Origin: Echinarachnius parma
Taxonomy: Eukaryota > Echinodermata > Echinoidea > Clypeasteroida > Echinarachniidae
Assembly (NCBI GenBank): GCA_037951105.1
Contig: JBAMJV010002968.1
Location: forward strand, 179,733 to 243,732
Length of the DNA: 64,000 nucleotides
Direction: 5' to 3'
The notes below the pieces were generated by a model. That model did no database searches and was not told where the DNA came from. It saw nothing but the letters and a program-made list of their open reading frames with translations. Position 1 is the stretch's first letter, and each line of letters opens with the position of its first letter. Shown piece after piece: positions 47,746-59,959 of this stretch. The position numbers were made by a program, and so were the translations under genes.

Positions 47746-48129
47746 ACGAACCAGAACGGAAAGCGGCGAACTTAACAACAAAGTACGAGTACGGTACGAG
47801 TCAGAACGATTTGCAATGAAAAGTGAAATGACTTAACACGAATGTACAACGGCAACTAGTCACGAACTTGGTAAAATTGTTGGAGAGCGTTGATAGTTTT
47901 GAACAGTAAAATACGGCGGTATTATACACGATGCGCAACGAATATTTGAAAGAACAGGGGCGATCTACAACGAATCAGAAAGACCTAAGCGATTTTCTCT
48001 ACGACACGATGCCAAATCATTGCGATTCGCCGTAAAAATCGTGGGTATAGGACTGGGGTAATGTGGTATTCGAGTATTGAATTGTAATATATTCATAATA
48101 AACCTACACTAAAATTAATTCCCCCTTGA
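47746..48129. other. No gene seen
   Basis: CpG-containing then AT-rich sequence without repeats I recognise. Confidence 0.4.
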
Positions 48130-48539
48130 AGGGATAGTTTAGTTTTGGTATAGAGAGTACAGTTTTGGTCAAACTAAATTTTAGTAATCAAAACCTGCAC
48201 AATTACATTACAAACTAATAGGGTATACAAAATTACACACGACTAAGTAACAAGCCTGTTATCATTCAAAAAAGCTTTTAAAACACAGGGTTCTCTCTGA
48301 AAACACATTGTTTTAAACCATTTTTTACGACAAAAAGGGTGTGCATGTGATGTTTTGTTGAAATAATGATTAAATAGAGAGATCATCAACAAACCTCTTT
48401 TGTACAATTTTGAAAAAGTGTAAGCATTTTTTTTTTTTTTCAACGGCTGGTTCAAAGTTATTTAATCATTATGGGGCCCCACAATAATTACAAATGGTTA
48501 TATTTCAGCCGTCTCTGAACCGATTTTGATTCTGTCATT
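48130..48539 (+). mobile_element. TTAA MITE family A, interrupted by a LINE
   Basis: Begins AGGGATAGTTTAGTTTTGG after TTGA and follows 59255-59650 in order. It stops at TGTCATT (48533-48539) and resumes at 50587 with AAAACTGTATGCTCTTTCA for about 30 bases before a G-run. The true right end is lost. Confidence 0.8.
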
Positions 48540-50579
48540 GTTTGTTTCGTATGACATATATGCACATTCTATCAATTCAAGTCTAGGCTTCTTAGCCAGG
48601 TCAGAGCAGCATCTGTTGTCTGGTGAATCCCCTCAAAGCTATCAGGGAAATATCGGAGAGGGCAGTCATTTACCACATGCTGCACTTTTTGGTCTGGGTT
48701 CCCGCAGTCACATGCAGGGCTGTCTTTCATTTTCCATCGATGGAGATGGTGGGCTGACCTTGCGTGGAGTGTTCTTATCCTGTTCAGAGTCACCCATTGC
48801 TTTCTGGGGAGATTGAAGCCTGCTGGCTCTGACGTAGGATCCTGTACAAGGTCTTGATTAGGGAAGTCGGATACCGCCCAGGTTTTGCGCCATTCTCCTT
48901 TGAGGTTGAACTCCTCTAGAGACTTCGCAGAAGACCAAAAGGGTGTCCGTGATTAAAGGCGCATGTTCGGTAGGTTCCCTAGGTCCTCATGGTCTGGGTC
49001 GGTGGAGGTGCGGTGTAGTTCCTTGCGCATTATCTCCTGTCTGCGTACTCGAGGGGGAGCAATGTGGGAGAGAGCAGGTAGCCATTGAAGAGGTGTTGAC
49101 TTAAGAGTGCCAGTAATTATTCTCACTGCTGAGTTTAAGATGACATCTACCTTCTTGGTATGACAGCTCTCTGCCCATACTGGTGAGCAGTACTCTGCAA
49201 TAGAGTATACTAGTGCTATGCAGGCTGTTCGAAGCGTTTGTGTGCCTGAACCCCAGCTGTTTCGTGATGTCTTAGTAGAAGGTACCTTGGAATTGAGGAG
49301 CAGGCGTGAAGCAACAGCATTTGCTGTAACTTTAGGAGGTTGATGTTGAACCGGGGTTGCTGCTCCAAGATGTCGAAGAAGGTTCCAAGCCTTCCGACTC
49401 GAGTGTGTAAAGTTAAGATCTTCTACAGCCTCTTGCCAGCGCTTTTGTATAGCTGTGTCAAGGGAATCCAAGAGTTCTGTTGCAATATCTGGATCACCAG
49501 TGGATTCATACTGCTTGAGGAGCTCTTCTGATTCTGGCAGCCAGCAAGGTGTGTAGACGTTACGAAAGCCACGAGTGACGTGTTTTTTTGGCAGTGTCCT
49601 TGAGGATATTGCAGAAGGATGTGTAACTTTTGGGGACTGGTTCAAGATTGGTGATTTGCTCCTCCACGTCATCTGTAAAGGCTTTCCAGTCAGCTTTCCT
49701 TAAGTTCCATCGTGGTTGGGGCTTTGATTAGATAAGAAGGATCTCTACAACAATATGGATCAGAGTTGGACGATGTTGACTATGAGGGAAGAGGGAGTAT
49801 CTTGCGAAATGCATTTAGTGGACGGCCATTGTTGGTTTTGGACAAAAAGCAGAGATCCGGATTGTAATCCCTCCTCCATCTGCTTGAGTGGAAAGTTCCC
49901 GGTTGTTTGGCATCATGAAGGAGGTAGCGATCGCAGGCTTATGCCCACATCTCCAGTTGCTCTCCATTCTCGTCATCTTTGGCATAGCCTTAAGATGAGT
50001 GGTGGCTATTGAAATCTCCAGCATGGACTTCATGGTGGGCATGGGTCTGTAGCGCAGGAGAGGGCCAGTTCGTGTTTGGTGGTTTGTATATATTTGTGAT
50101 TGTTATATCTCCGACTTTCACGGTAGCCGTGAAGATGTCATTATTGGAGCATTCATCAAGGACACAAAAGTATGTCAGATCATGTCTTAGGTAGGTAGCA
50201 ACTCCATACTTGGCGTAATGCACGGCCGCAATGAGCTTGAAGCCGTAGACGCGAAGCTTAGATGCACACGTCTCATCGCGGATATGGGTTTTTTGTAGAA
50301 GGATACCGTCGATGTCAAGATCCTTTGCTGATCTAGCGAGGTAGTCACTTTTTGCACGTGACATACCTTCCGCATTAATTTGGTATATGCGGAGAGATGT
50401 CCCTATTATGCGAGGTGGTTGGCCTTAATATGGGCCATTACGGGACGTTTTGCCCTGAGAAGGGCCATTCGTAGGTTGACTTGGAGAAGTCATCGATGGT
50501 TGTTGGTTGCGCATGTCTGGTTGATGGCATTAGTAAGGAAGGTTTCCAAACAGGGTGGACCACAAGAAGGTTGCCATCT
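48540..50579 (-). mobile_element. LINE insertion lacking the RT core, with 7-bp target duplication
   Basis: Flanked by TGTCATT at 48533-48539 and 50580-50586, inside the MITE. From the 5' side: endonuclease start (RIYQINAEGMSRAKSDYL, then a QKTH box where families have QETH) around 50390-50290, KYGVATYLRHDL, IYKPPNTNWPSPA and GDFNSHHS near 50000. The frame 48953-49672 then joins the pre-RT linker (LLKQYESTGDPDIATELLD) directly to the post-RT region (TLRTACIALVYSIAEYCSPV). The end is MTLNRIRTLHARSAHHLHRW and CDCG (48572-48793). The catalytic FADD/YADD core is absent and the join is in frame. Non-autonomous; I/Jockey-like by motifs. Confidence 0.82.
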
Positions 50580-50617
50580 TGTCATTAAAACTGTATGCTC
50601 TTTCATATTCGACTGAT

Positions 50618-50789
50618 CGGGGGGGGGGGGGGGGTCACATAAATTATTTGGGCACACCTTTTCTCTTTATTTGTTAAGATATGTATGTTTTCTAATGTTT
50701 TGGCAATGTATTCAGTGCCACGTGCCCCCCGCTCCCTCATGTGATCATGTGATTGGGATCAATACAATAACGAAATTGTAATCATTTTA
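50618..50789. other. G-run then unrecognised sequence
   Basis: A run of about 17 G marks the point where the family A MITE stops. Nothing else recognised. Confidence 0.4.
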
Positions 50790-50918
50790 TAAATTGCGAC
50801 CCCCATTTCGTATTATGAATAGCGACCCTTTTCTCATATATCATGAATAGTGACCCTCATCGCGTATTATGAATAGCGACCCTATTTTCATATTATGAAT
50901 AGCAACCCTCATTACGTA
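50790..50918 (+). repeat. GAATAGCGACC array, left part
   Basis: Four to five copies of about 28-31 bp: TATTATGAATAGCGACCCT plus a short variable linker. The last unit breaks off at CATTACGTA. Confidence 0.75.
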
Positions 50919-51298
50919 CACAGTAAGAAAAATGGGTCAATCTTACACCTATATAGGTGCACACCGTTGCCACACTGGGAGCACCTATATAAGTGCAACA
51001 TGTCACCTTTTGGTAAAGGTGCAGAGTTGATCTTTCACCGTTTGCATCTTGACGGTGCAATAAAGCATCTTTATGAAACGGTGCAAAGTTGCACTTAAAA
51101 GAAGATAGGCAGATGTAAGTGTAAGTGTAAATGTAAGTGTAAGTGTAAATGTAAGTTAGGGTGCAAAGTTGCACCATTTTGGAAATGTGCAAATATGCCA
51201 TTTTATGGTGCAACATTACACCTTTGAGTTAAGTGTAAAGATGCACCAAAAATGGTAAAAAGTGGCAATTTTGGTTAAGTACCACCCTTTTTCTGCGT
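50919..51298. mobile_element. 380-bp GTGCA-rich TA MITE
   Basis: Left end CACAGTAAGAAAAATGGGT after TA; right end, reverse complemented, CACGCAGAAAAAGGGTGG before TA. The inside is a patchwork of GTGCAAAGTTGCACC-like hairpins with a (TGTAAG)n microsatellite at 51115-51155. Related right ends occur at 53133-53147 and 54795-54810. Confidence 0.75.
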
Positions 51299-52234
51299 GT
51301 ATCCTCCTAATCCTACTAACCTACGACATACATACTTTGCCCTAAGCTTATACCTATCTTTCCTATCTATCGTTCCTTGTTCACGATTAGCTTATAACCA
51401 GTGTACAACACGATGTATGTTTTGTAGTGGTTAGTAAATTAACACAGCCTTTAAACATTATTGCATTCATTAATTTCCATCCGAAAGTGGTTCACAAGAG
51501 TCCACTGATTATTAATTTTACTAATTTAATTTAAAAATGCATTTTGATAATTATTTCACAAAATAACGGGATTATGAACAGATTCAATGTCATTTTGAAA
51601 AAGCACAAACTAGCTCATGAATATTCGTGAACCTGTTACAAATTACTTCAAATTGTGTGGTTTAACGGTATATTCGTATTTAATAATGTCTACAAGAAAT
51701 TAGGGTTGTTTGCCTGGTTTATTTTCTTCACAGACCAGGGTAATAAAAGAAACAACCTAGTTCAACAGGATTGTTTCTGTTTCATAAAATAAATTGTCGT
51801 TGTTTGACAGGAACATTGTCGCCAGAACCAGAACCATGCGTACATACAGGGAAAGTTGTAGGTAGTACGAAAAACCGTTTGTTAACACTTATGAATGTAG
51901 ATAATTGTAAATAAAACGCATTTTTCACTAACTAACAACATTTCTGTTATTTTACAGAATAAGTTCTGTAAAATTGATAAAAACGGTGAAAATTTTTAAT
52001 TAAAGGGCAAAAAGCCTTATAATTATACAGTTAATTTTGACAGTGTAGCTGATGGCCCAACATGTGTGTATATACGACATCACATTATAGTTAAATAATC
52101 TAACCATTGCAACACAAATCAGCTGTTGCTATGTCGGACAAACCCCTGTAAAGCTTTTCAACTTGCCATGAGCAACCATTGATGATAGGCTACGCATGAG
52201 CTGGTCTTTAGAGCATCGAATTAATGACGTCGCA
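51299..52234. other. No gene seen
   Basis: AT-rich. No frame or repeat signature identified. Confidence 0.4.
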
Positions 52235-53148
52235 TTAGCGTGCGATAGCCTATCAAGCAAATGGCCAATCATAGGGGCTGTAACGAAACTATGTGTTAAT
52301 TAGACATATTTTCATAGTACTTTATTTCCGATTTCTCTATTTCTCAAATCCCTTCATGCATAATGAGCTAATAACAAAAGAAAACATAGAGTAGTGATGG
52401 AAATCAACATTTTGCATTAAAACACGAAATGCATATTTTGTCTCTCTGAGAGTGAATTATTTCTCTTGGACCCTGTAATTGGAGGACGGCTTTGCTGTGG
52501 CCGTAGTTGTCATCAATATACATTTCCAGACCAGCGAAAAAATTAATATTTTTATTTCGGGGGCTCCATTTTCGGGGGCTACTTTTCCAACTTTCGGGGG
52601 CTACAAATATCCGGGCTCTTTTTCGAATTTCAAGGGCTACTAATAAGCTATAATGCTGTAAGTGATCATTTTATAAGCATTTGATCACAATCCAAACAGA
52701 AAATCCCACAAAAAATCCCAAAAATCCAACAACAACAAAAAAAAAAAAAAAAAAAAAAATTCGGGGGCGAATTCGCCCGCCGCCCCCGTGTATTTTTTCG
52801 CTGTTCCAGACCCATTTGAATAATACCAAGTTAATATAAAAAGACAGTTGGTACATTTTTATTATAAAACCATAAACATATTAACTCATTATGTTGCACG
52901 ATAATGCTGATGTTGGCATAGAGTTTATGAATGGTATATTAAAGGAGGATCGCAGCAAACCACGTGTGCAGTAGGACCGTGGTATAGGAATAAGACTAAG
53001 AATGGTGGGATTGTGCTCTTTAGCAAAAAATCACCTAACTAGGTGCATAAAATGGTACAATGTTACTCCTTTGCCGAGTCTGCACCTTTCGCCGTTATTT
53101 GCACCTTATTTCAACTTTTTTTTTTCTTAGTGTGTATTTATTATCTTT
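52235..53148 (+). mobile_element. GTGCA-family 3' portion, copy 1
   Basis: Order: TATCAAGCAAATGGCCAATC, TTTATTTCCGATTTCTCT, TTGGACCCTGTAATTGG, CTGTGGCCGTAGT, a GTGCA-rich stretch and the terminal TTTCTTAGTGTG before TA. The same order recurs at 53165-54810. Interrupted by the hAT element at 52532. Confidence 0.65.
52532..52803. mobile_element. hAT-type MITE, 272 bp, perfect 8-bp target duplication
   Basis: Ends CAGCGAAAAAAT and ATTTTTTCGCTG; TTCCAGAC on both sides (52524-52531 and 52804-52811). The inside has CGGGGGCTAC words, an A-run and a GGGCGAATTCGCCC palindrome. Non-coding. The empty site is visible in the paralogous copy near 54490 (ACAGACCCATTTAATTAAT). Confidence 0.88.
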
Positions 53149-53164
53149 GTTTGATTCTCGCTTG

Positions 53165-54810
53165 GTAGCTTATCAAGCAAATGACCAATCAGAGGGGCTG
53201 TAACGAATCTACGCTTGAAGGAGAACAATTTGGTCATGTGTCATCAACTCGCCTCCAAATATAGGGTGGCGCCGTTACATTTTGAGTTTTGTTGCTATCA
53301 TTTTCTTAATTTTTTTCAAAACCTGAAAACCTTTCTTAACAAATTTGGCATCATTTAAAGAGCTTTCAGAATGCTATCTATCTGCAAAGTTTGAAAGATA
53401 TACTATTTGAAGGTTGGAGCAAGAGGGTGGCGCAGGAAGCGGCGCCCCTGTATACAAAGTCTATGGGAAAATGCCTCTCAAAGTGCTATTTTTCTTAAAA
53501 CGTTAATAACTTTGTCAAAAGCAACAATGTTGGTATAAAATGAAAGCTAAAACATTAAACTTTAATGTCAAATGATTGAAAAGCGTTTTTGCCACATCAA
53601 ATTTGTATTAAATCAACACACACATAGAAAATTGGGGGCTTCCTGTACAGACTCTATGGGGGCACAATCGTGACCGGTACATTTTGTGAATGCTTGGTAA
53701 AAACGTTAATATCTTCAAAAAGAAAAGGTTTAAGATTACAAATTTGGTATCAAATTAAAGCTTACTTATCAAACTGTATTATGGCTCATCATATTCAGGT
53801 AAAACTCTATATTCCATTCATCTAGTGACTCCTACTTAGTGAAAATTATTGATTATTTAAACAACAAAATTCTAGTATGAATGACATGAATGACAAAATC
53901 TCCCGCAAAATAATAATTTACCACATACAATATTATATTGCTATAAAGGTCTACGTCTGCTCTGCATGAAAAAATGTTCTTGTCTAGAGCTACTTTAGAC
54001 AAAGTTATCAGGAAAATATTGACCTCTAAAACTGTAAACAAAATTTTATGTTTTGGTTAATATGAACAATTAACTGTACACCTAGTGTTATTTCTGAGTG
54101 CATATTTGGGTTCCGTGGGAAATTTCCTTTCAGAAAATGTATAGTTTTGATAAGGTAGGGGGTCTTCCTCAGAAAATATTTGCTCTCAACTGTAACATTG
54201 TCCCGCTGAAGCCCAAAACGGCATGTAACGCAAAAGGAGGCAACCTCACGAGTGGGAACCTCACGACGCATTACCATTTTCATATCACTTTATTTCCAAT
54301 GTCTCTGTTTTTTCCAATCCCTGCATTGCATAATGAGCTATTATTTCACAAAAGAAGTCATAAAGCAGTGATGTAATGAACAATTTTGAATTTAAACACT
54401 AATATGTTTGTTTTCTCTCTGTGAGTGAATTGTTTGTCTTGGACCCTGTAATTGGTTGATATTATTGCTGTGGCCGTAGTGTGATTTACAGACCCATTTA
54501 ATTAATTTCAATATCATATGAAAATACAATTGACACATATTCATTTAAAGCCACATAATATTATACACTCATAATAGTGTGAGATACATTTGATGATTGA
54601 CATAGAGTTTACGAATCGTGTATTAATAGAGGAGTACATAAAAACACGCGTGCAGATAGGACCATGTTATAGGAACAAGTCTAAAAAGGTGCGACTTTGC
54701 ACTTTAGCAAAAATGCACCTTTATATGTGCATACTATGGTGCAACTTTAATTCAAGTCTGCACCCTTTTTCGTTACTTTGCACCATTTATCAATTTGTTT
54801 TCCTACTGTG
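53165..54810 (+). mobile_element. GTGCA-family 3' portion, copy 2, with about 1 kb extra
   Basis: 53165-53215 repeats TATCAAGCAAATGACCAATC and GGGGCTGTAACGAA; 54270-54810 repeats the rest, ending CCTACTGTG before TA. The 53220-54265 stretch is absent from copy 1 and carries CTATGGGAAAATG and CTATGGGGGCAC words but no gene. Confidence 0.6.
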
Positions 54811-54984
54811 TATTATGAATAGCGGTCCCAATGTGAATTATGAATAGTGACCCTCATGTCACATTCATTATGAATAATGGTCCTTATGCGTTTATGAATA
54901 GTGATCCCTTTTGCGTTTTATGAATAGCGGTCCTTCATGTATAGGAAGTTACACATTATGAATAGTGGTCCTTATGAATAACGA
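54811..54984 (+). repeat. GAATAGCGACC array, right part
   Basis: Six units such as TATTATGAATAGCGGTCCC in the same orientation as 50790-50918. The left unit ending CATTACG plus TATTATGAATAG here rebuilds a normal unit across the 50919-54810 stretch. Confidence 0.75.
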
Positions 54985-55045
54985 GGTTACCCCCCAAACA
55001 AACAATTTTGTGCAGCGCCCTCTATACCAAAACTCAACTATCCCT
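54985..55045 (-). mobile_element. End fragment of TTAA MITE family A
   Basis: GTGCAGCGCCCTCTATACC, AAAACTCAACTATCCCT, then TTAA. Only this end is present. Confidence 0.75.
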
Positions 55046-55419
55046 TTAAATAGCTTTAAACAGATTTTATCGTGACAAAATATTATTACGGTAGTTAAGT
55101 ACATTATGTGCAAAGATCAGAGGTAACCATTACTTCAAGGTTGATTGAGCACAAATTAAAGAAAAATTGCCATGTTTCAACATTTACAAAAGTAATACCA
55201 AATACTGCAGTCTTTTGAGAATTCGGAAAATTCAAATTGCAATATTTGACAATCACAAATAATGCACATAACATGTGCCTTAATTTCACAAGCCAACAAT
55301 ATGACCACGTGTGCTGTCTCACAACATGCATGCACAACTTGTTATTGTGATTTTTACCATTTGGTTACATCATTATAGTCTGTTTTCAGTCAGCCGATCT
55401 GTATTTTTCACACGAAGTG
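55046..55419. other. No gene seen
   Basis: AT-rich with no recognised repeat. Confidence 0.4.
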
Positions 55420-55882
55420 TACATTTGATTTGATTTTATATCCACAATTCATTCTAAAAAGTATTACAATTGGCAAAGTATACAGAATGACATATAAAGT
55501 AACATAGTATAACAATCATAAAACTCACAAACGTATCAAAATGAATAAATGGAGGAATCGAAACAAGTTCTGAAGAAAAAAACTTATACAATTGATCCCT
55601 AAAAAAACACGACGTTATACACCCGGACTATAGTCGTGGATAGCAAAATACGACAGCAGCAACAAAATACATAAATACTTATCTAAAACATCTTCGTACA
55701 ACACATAACCTGTAAAATGTTTTATAATACATGTGCCGTGATCCACAGAGACTTCAACAAGTAATATTTAAGTTTAATTTTAAATGTGTTAATAGTTTTG
55801 CTTTCTTTTATTTCAGCAGGTAATAATTCCATAAGATTGATCCGATATAAGTGATAAAGGCGGAATTAAACAAAAAATATTG
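55420..55882 (-). pseudogene. CR1-like LINE 3' end
   Basis: The reverse complement of 55740-55870 reads LMELLPAEIKESKTINTFKI then KLKYYLL, the usual last residues of CR1/Rex-like ORF2. The 3' UTR extends to about 55420, ending in an ATTTGATTTGATTTTAT-type tail. The element is cut by the TTAA MITE at 55887; a possible upstream continuation (SPRRTSNPNSF) lies beyond 56434. Confidence 0.7.
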
Positions 55883-55886
55883 TTAA

Positions 55887-56430
55887 AGGGATAGTTGAGT
55901 TTTGGTATAGAGGGCACTTCACAAAAAAAAAATGTTTGTGAGATAATGAAAAACTGACTGTCAAATTTGAAAGAACATACAAATGTAATGGTAGAGTAAA
56001 TTTTATTTGATCAAAATCGGTTCAGAAACGGCTGAAATATCCAAAAACATATTTTTATTCAAAAGTCTCCCGGCCAGCTAGGGGACATTTGGACTTTTTA
56101 GAAAAATTTAAAAAAATGTTTATAGACTACTTTGAAAACAAATCTAAATAGGTTTTTAAAAAGTTGTTGATGATATCTCTATTGAATCATTATTTTAACA
56201 AAACATCAAATGCACAATTTTGTTTGAAAAATGACTCAAACCAATGCGTTTTTTAGAGAGCGCCCTCTTGAGTTGTAATGGCTCTTTTTGAATGATAACA
56301 GGGGTTTTACTTAGTTGTTTGTAATTGTGTATACTTTTCGAGCATGGTGGAGTTATAACTATTAGTTTGTACCGTAATGGTGCAGGTTTTGGTTACTAAA
56401 GTTAAGTTGGACCAATACTCAACTATCCCT
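55887..56430 (-). mobile_element. TTAA MITE family A, complete, 544 bp
   Basis: TTAA at 55883-55886 and 56431-56434. Ends AGGGATAGTTGAGTTTTGG and, inverse, AGGGATAGTTGAGTATTGG. The reverse complement of 59255-59787 throughout. No coding capacity. Confidence 0.88.
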
Positions 56431-56434
56431 TTAA

Positions 56435-57655
56435 ATGAATTCGGATTACTTGTTCTACGTGGACTTACTGTGTGTGTAAAGGGTTTATTTCATATTTTGC
56501 CTCAATGCTGCATATTCATAAATACACTATTATTTTGTTGAGATGACAGGGCTAGTCATGTATCAAGAGATTATTTTAGTTGCCAGGGGGGGGGGGGGGG
56601 TGCCTTGGGAGCACAACTAAACCAGTGGTCTCGGTCTCGACAAATTTTGGCGACAGACACCCCCCCCCCCCCCCCCCCCCCCCCCCAACCCGCTTTAGTA
56701 CACGTCTTATCCAGTGGTCCCGGTCTCGTCCACGATCGATCCCGTTTTTGTAAATTACGCACTACCTTTGAAAATCCTCGCTATATTATGTACCGGTAGG
56801 GTTATTTAGTATGTAAGAAATGCTTTAACTGATACCCAGCTAACATTAGTTACTAAGAAAACCTTGTATTGCTTATGTAGCCCTATCATGAATACAGTTA
56901 TTATACAAATGAGGTTTAAAGAACAGGAGCCCTGGTCATCGTATGAAGATAAGGATTGTTATTGAACCCATAGTTTTTAAACTTTTACATGAATATGGAC
57001 CCTGGTCATCTGACATGTCTGACAGGGAACGTGTTTGAATTTCAATGTTGTTACTGAACACAAGCATTTTAACAGGAATTTAATTATTTTCAGTTAAAAT
57101 TTGTCATTTTCGGCGCTATTTTACCAGAGAAAAGTTCGAATTAGCCTGCATCTACACTTATCTTGCTCAAGGGTCGAAGTGGACGCATCCTTAGAATTGA
57201 ATGAGGTCGAACGACTTATTTCACAACAAAATCTGGATAGATGATCGATCAACTGAGCAGCCTTTAAAATGACACCCGATATTGGTGACACATTTTGTTT
57301 GATTTATTTTTTTATTGTTTGCATATTGTGTTTTGGGGGATAATTTCCAGGCCTGCCTACACATAAATAATAGCACTCCAAACTTATTTCGCATTAAAAG
57401 TTATACAATCTGTGACAATTTTATATTTTGGCGAAAATGTTGTGGTTCCGAGAGCCAGCTCGCTCCGAGCACCCGGCTATTATATTAGTGTATATTGCTG
57501 TGTGAACGCAGGGATAGACAGGTCAAACTCCATTCGTAACTTGACCCCGACATTCACCTCGTCATAATCTCAGGTATGTCACGTATGTCGTGTATGGCAT
57601 GTATGTGTGTTCAACATGTGTCATCTCGGCGTTCATAAAACGTGATACATGTATA
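56435..57655. other. No gene seen; G- and C-run patch
   Basis: A G-run at 56587-56601 and a C-run at about 56660-56687, with CCAGTGGTCTCGGTCTCG and CCAGTGGTCCCGGTCTCG words near 56622 and 56712. The rest is unrecognised. Confidence 0.4.
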
Positions 57656-59959
57656 CTCCGCAAAAAAAGAAACAGGACACTTGTTTAAGTTTAAATATTT
57701 CATATTTATGTGGGCCATTCTTGGTCACGTGTGTGACCCAAAACATGACAAATTTTGAAATGGGATGCTTATATTTCAGTAAGTATGAGACTATAATGAT
57801 TTTTACTTCATATGTGACTTGAATATGTTGTAGTCTTTCAAACTTAACACAAAAGATTTTATAAGGATTACGTAACTCAATGTCAGAGGTCAAATGGCAT
57901 GGGTCACGTGTGTGACTTCGCACGGAGCGCTTTTTTCATAACTAAATTTCATTTGGAAAATTCTTTAAAATATGAATAGCTATAATGTTCATCTTATTAC
58001 CAGAGAAGTACTATACATTTGTAAGTACAACAATAGCAATGAATGAGAATTATATCAAACCGTTGTTTTTTATAGTACTTAATTATGTGGCAACGTCTGG
58101 TCACGTGTGTGACATTTTGGGGTGGTCACGTGTGTGACATGTACAATATGAATGGAAAAATGGGAATTTTATAATATCAGGTTTAGAAAAGAATGAAAGG
58201 TTGAATTTTTACAAAGTTGGTATCAACCTGTACAGGAAAGTGAGAAGAATGAGCTTACTAATTATCCTTTTGATATCTTGATTATTTTCTGAATTATGAT
58301 TATTAGAAACATATTGAAATATGTAAATTTATGCAAATGAGTAAAAAAGTTTCATTTTAAACTTCAAATCATGTATTTCATGAAACTTTACACATGGATC
58401 ATTCCAAAAATGGAACAAAACTACAGAAAAATAAAACTTCAATTTTTCCGAAAAAGTTTCACTTTTTAAAGAATGGGCCATGTACGATAAAGTGTACATT
58501 ATCATATATCAAATTAAAGGAAATGTAGTCCTCTACAGGTATGGAAAAATGATAAGGTGTAATCGTTCATGCATGAACTGCCATGGTCAATTAACAATAG
58601 CAAGGTCTGTTTTCAAAAATAGCAAAAACAATGGATGACCACACCATTCGACTGAAATGATAGTAAGCGTTTCGCTAAAAACAAGATGTGCGGGGAGAGT
58701 AAATTATGACATTACTTAACCTTATTGTTATGAACATACTCTGAAATACACAATTTCCAATAAAACCGGTCCAGGTTATGAGAACATCAACATACTGGTC
58801 TATCTTTGAGGCATGAAGCTTGTCTGTTTCATGTGTCCCCTGCAATTTTAACCATAGTTACCTAGAGAAATTAATGTTAGAGACTACCCAACTGGTTGAC
58901 GAAGGGTGACATCAGGTTTTAAAGATCTTTGGACGACAGTAGAATCCTTGAAAAGAATTTATACCAAGTTTCATACTGAAATAATGGCACAAACTGTGGT
59001 TTCGACGAATAAACCATTGTCATGGAAGTTCCAATTTCCTTTCATTTGCATGGATCAAAATAAAACATATAACGTTCGCAATTTGTCTTCATTTATACTT
59101 TTTAATTGAGATGAAAATAAAAAAAGATCACATTTGCAGTTAAAAAGTATGCCATGTTATGAATATAGCGTTTTAGATATGCTTATCCACATTTATATGG
59201 CTGAGTTGAAGTTCCATATTCACTATTTTTGAAAACAGACCTTGCTGTGGTTAAAGGGGTAGTTTAGTTTTGGTAAGGCTGAACTTAAGTAGCTAAAACC
59301 TGCACAGTAACATTATAAACTAATAGTTATAACTCCACCATGCTCGAAAGGTATACAAAATTACAAACGACTAAGTAAAAAGCCTGTTTTCATTCAAAAA
59401 GAGCCATTCAAACACAAGAGGGCGCTTTTTTAAAAGGCATTGGTTTCAACCATTTTTCATACAAAATTATGCATGTGATGTTTTATTGATATAATGATTA
59501 AATAGCGAGATCATCAACAACTATTTAAAAACGCTTTTGAACATTTTTGAAAAAGTGCAAGCATTTAAAACAAATTTTCTAAAAATCATCTAATTATTTG
59601 GGCCCCAAATAATTATAAGATCAGATATATTTATTGATATTTCAGCCGTTTCTGGGTCGATTTTGATCAAATAAAGTTTTCTGCCATTAAAATTGCATGT
59701 TCTCTCAAATTCGACATTCAGTTTTTCATTACCTCACAAAAAAATTGTGATGTGCAGCGCCCTCTCTACCAAAACTAAACTACCCCTTTAATTGACCGTG
59801 ACAAGTCATGCATGAATGATTTCATCTGAATTGTATGCCAATATTGAAGAGGGTCATTTTATTTTATCTTTAATTTGATATACAATATCATCTATGTTAT
59901 CGTAAATAAATATGAAATATTTTGTCTTGAATAAGTATCCTGTTTCTTTTTTTGCAGAG
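57656..59959. mobile_element. 2.3-kb TA transposon with GGTCACGTGTGTGAC motifs
   Basis: Left end CTCCGCAAAAAAAGAAACAG, right end inverse CTCTGCAAAAAAAGAAACAG; similarity extends about 60 bp. TA on both sides (57654-57655 and 59960-59961). GGTCACGTGTGTGAC occurs four times (about 57723, 57902, 58099, 58123). A second inverted pair (58495-58660 against 59210-59250 plus 59792-59895) lies further in. A family A MITE sits inside. Tc1/mariner-type by target; no transposase frame. Confidence 0.8.
59255..59787 (+). mobile_element. TTAA MITE family A, complete, 533 bp, nested
   Basis: TTAA at 59251-59254 and 59788-59791; ends AGGGGTAGTTTAGTTTTGG and inverse AGGGGTAGTTTAGTTTTGG. It splits the inverted arm of the 57656 transposon (CAGACCTTGCTGTGG on the left, TTGACCGTGACAAGTCATG on the right), so it is the younger insertion. 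Confidence 0.9.
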
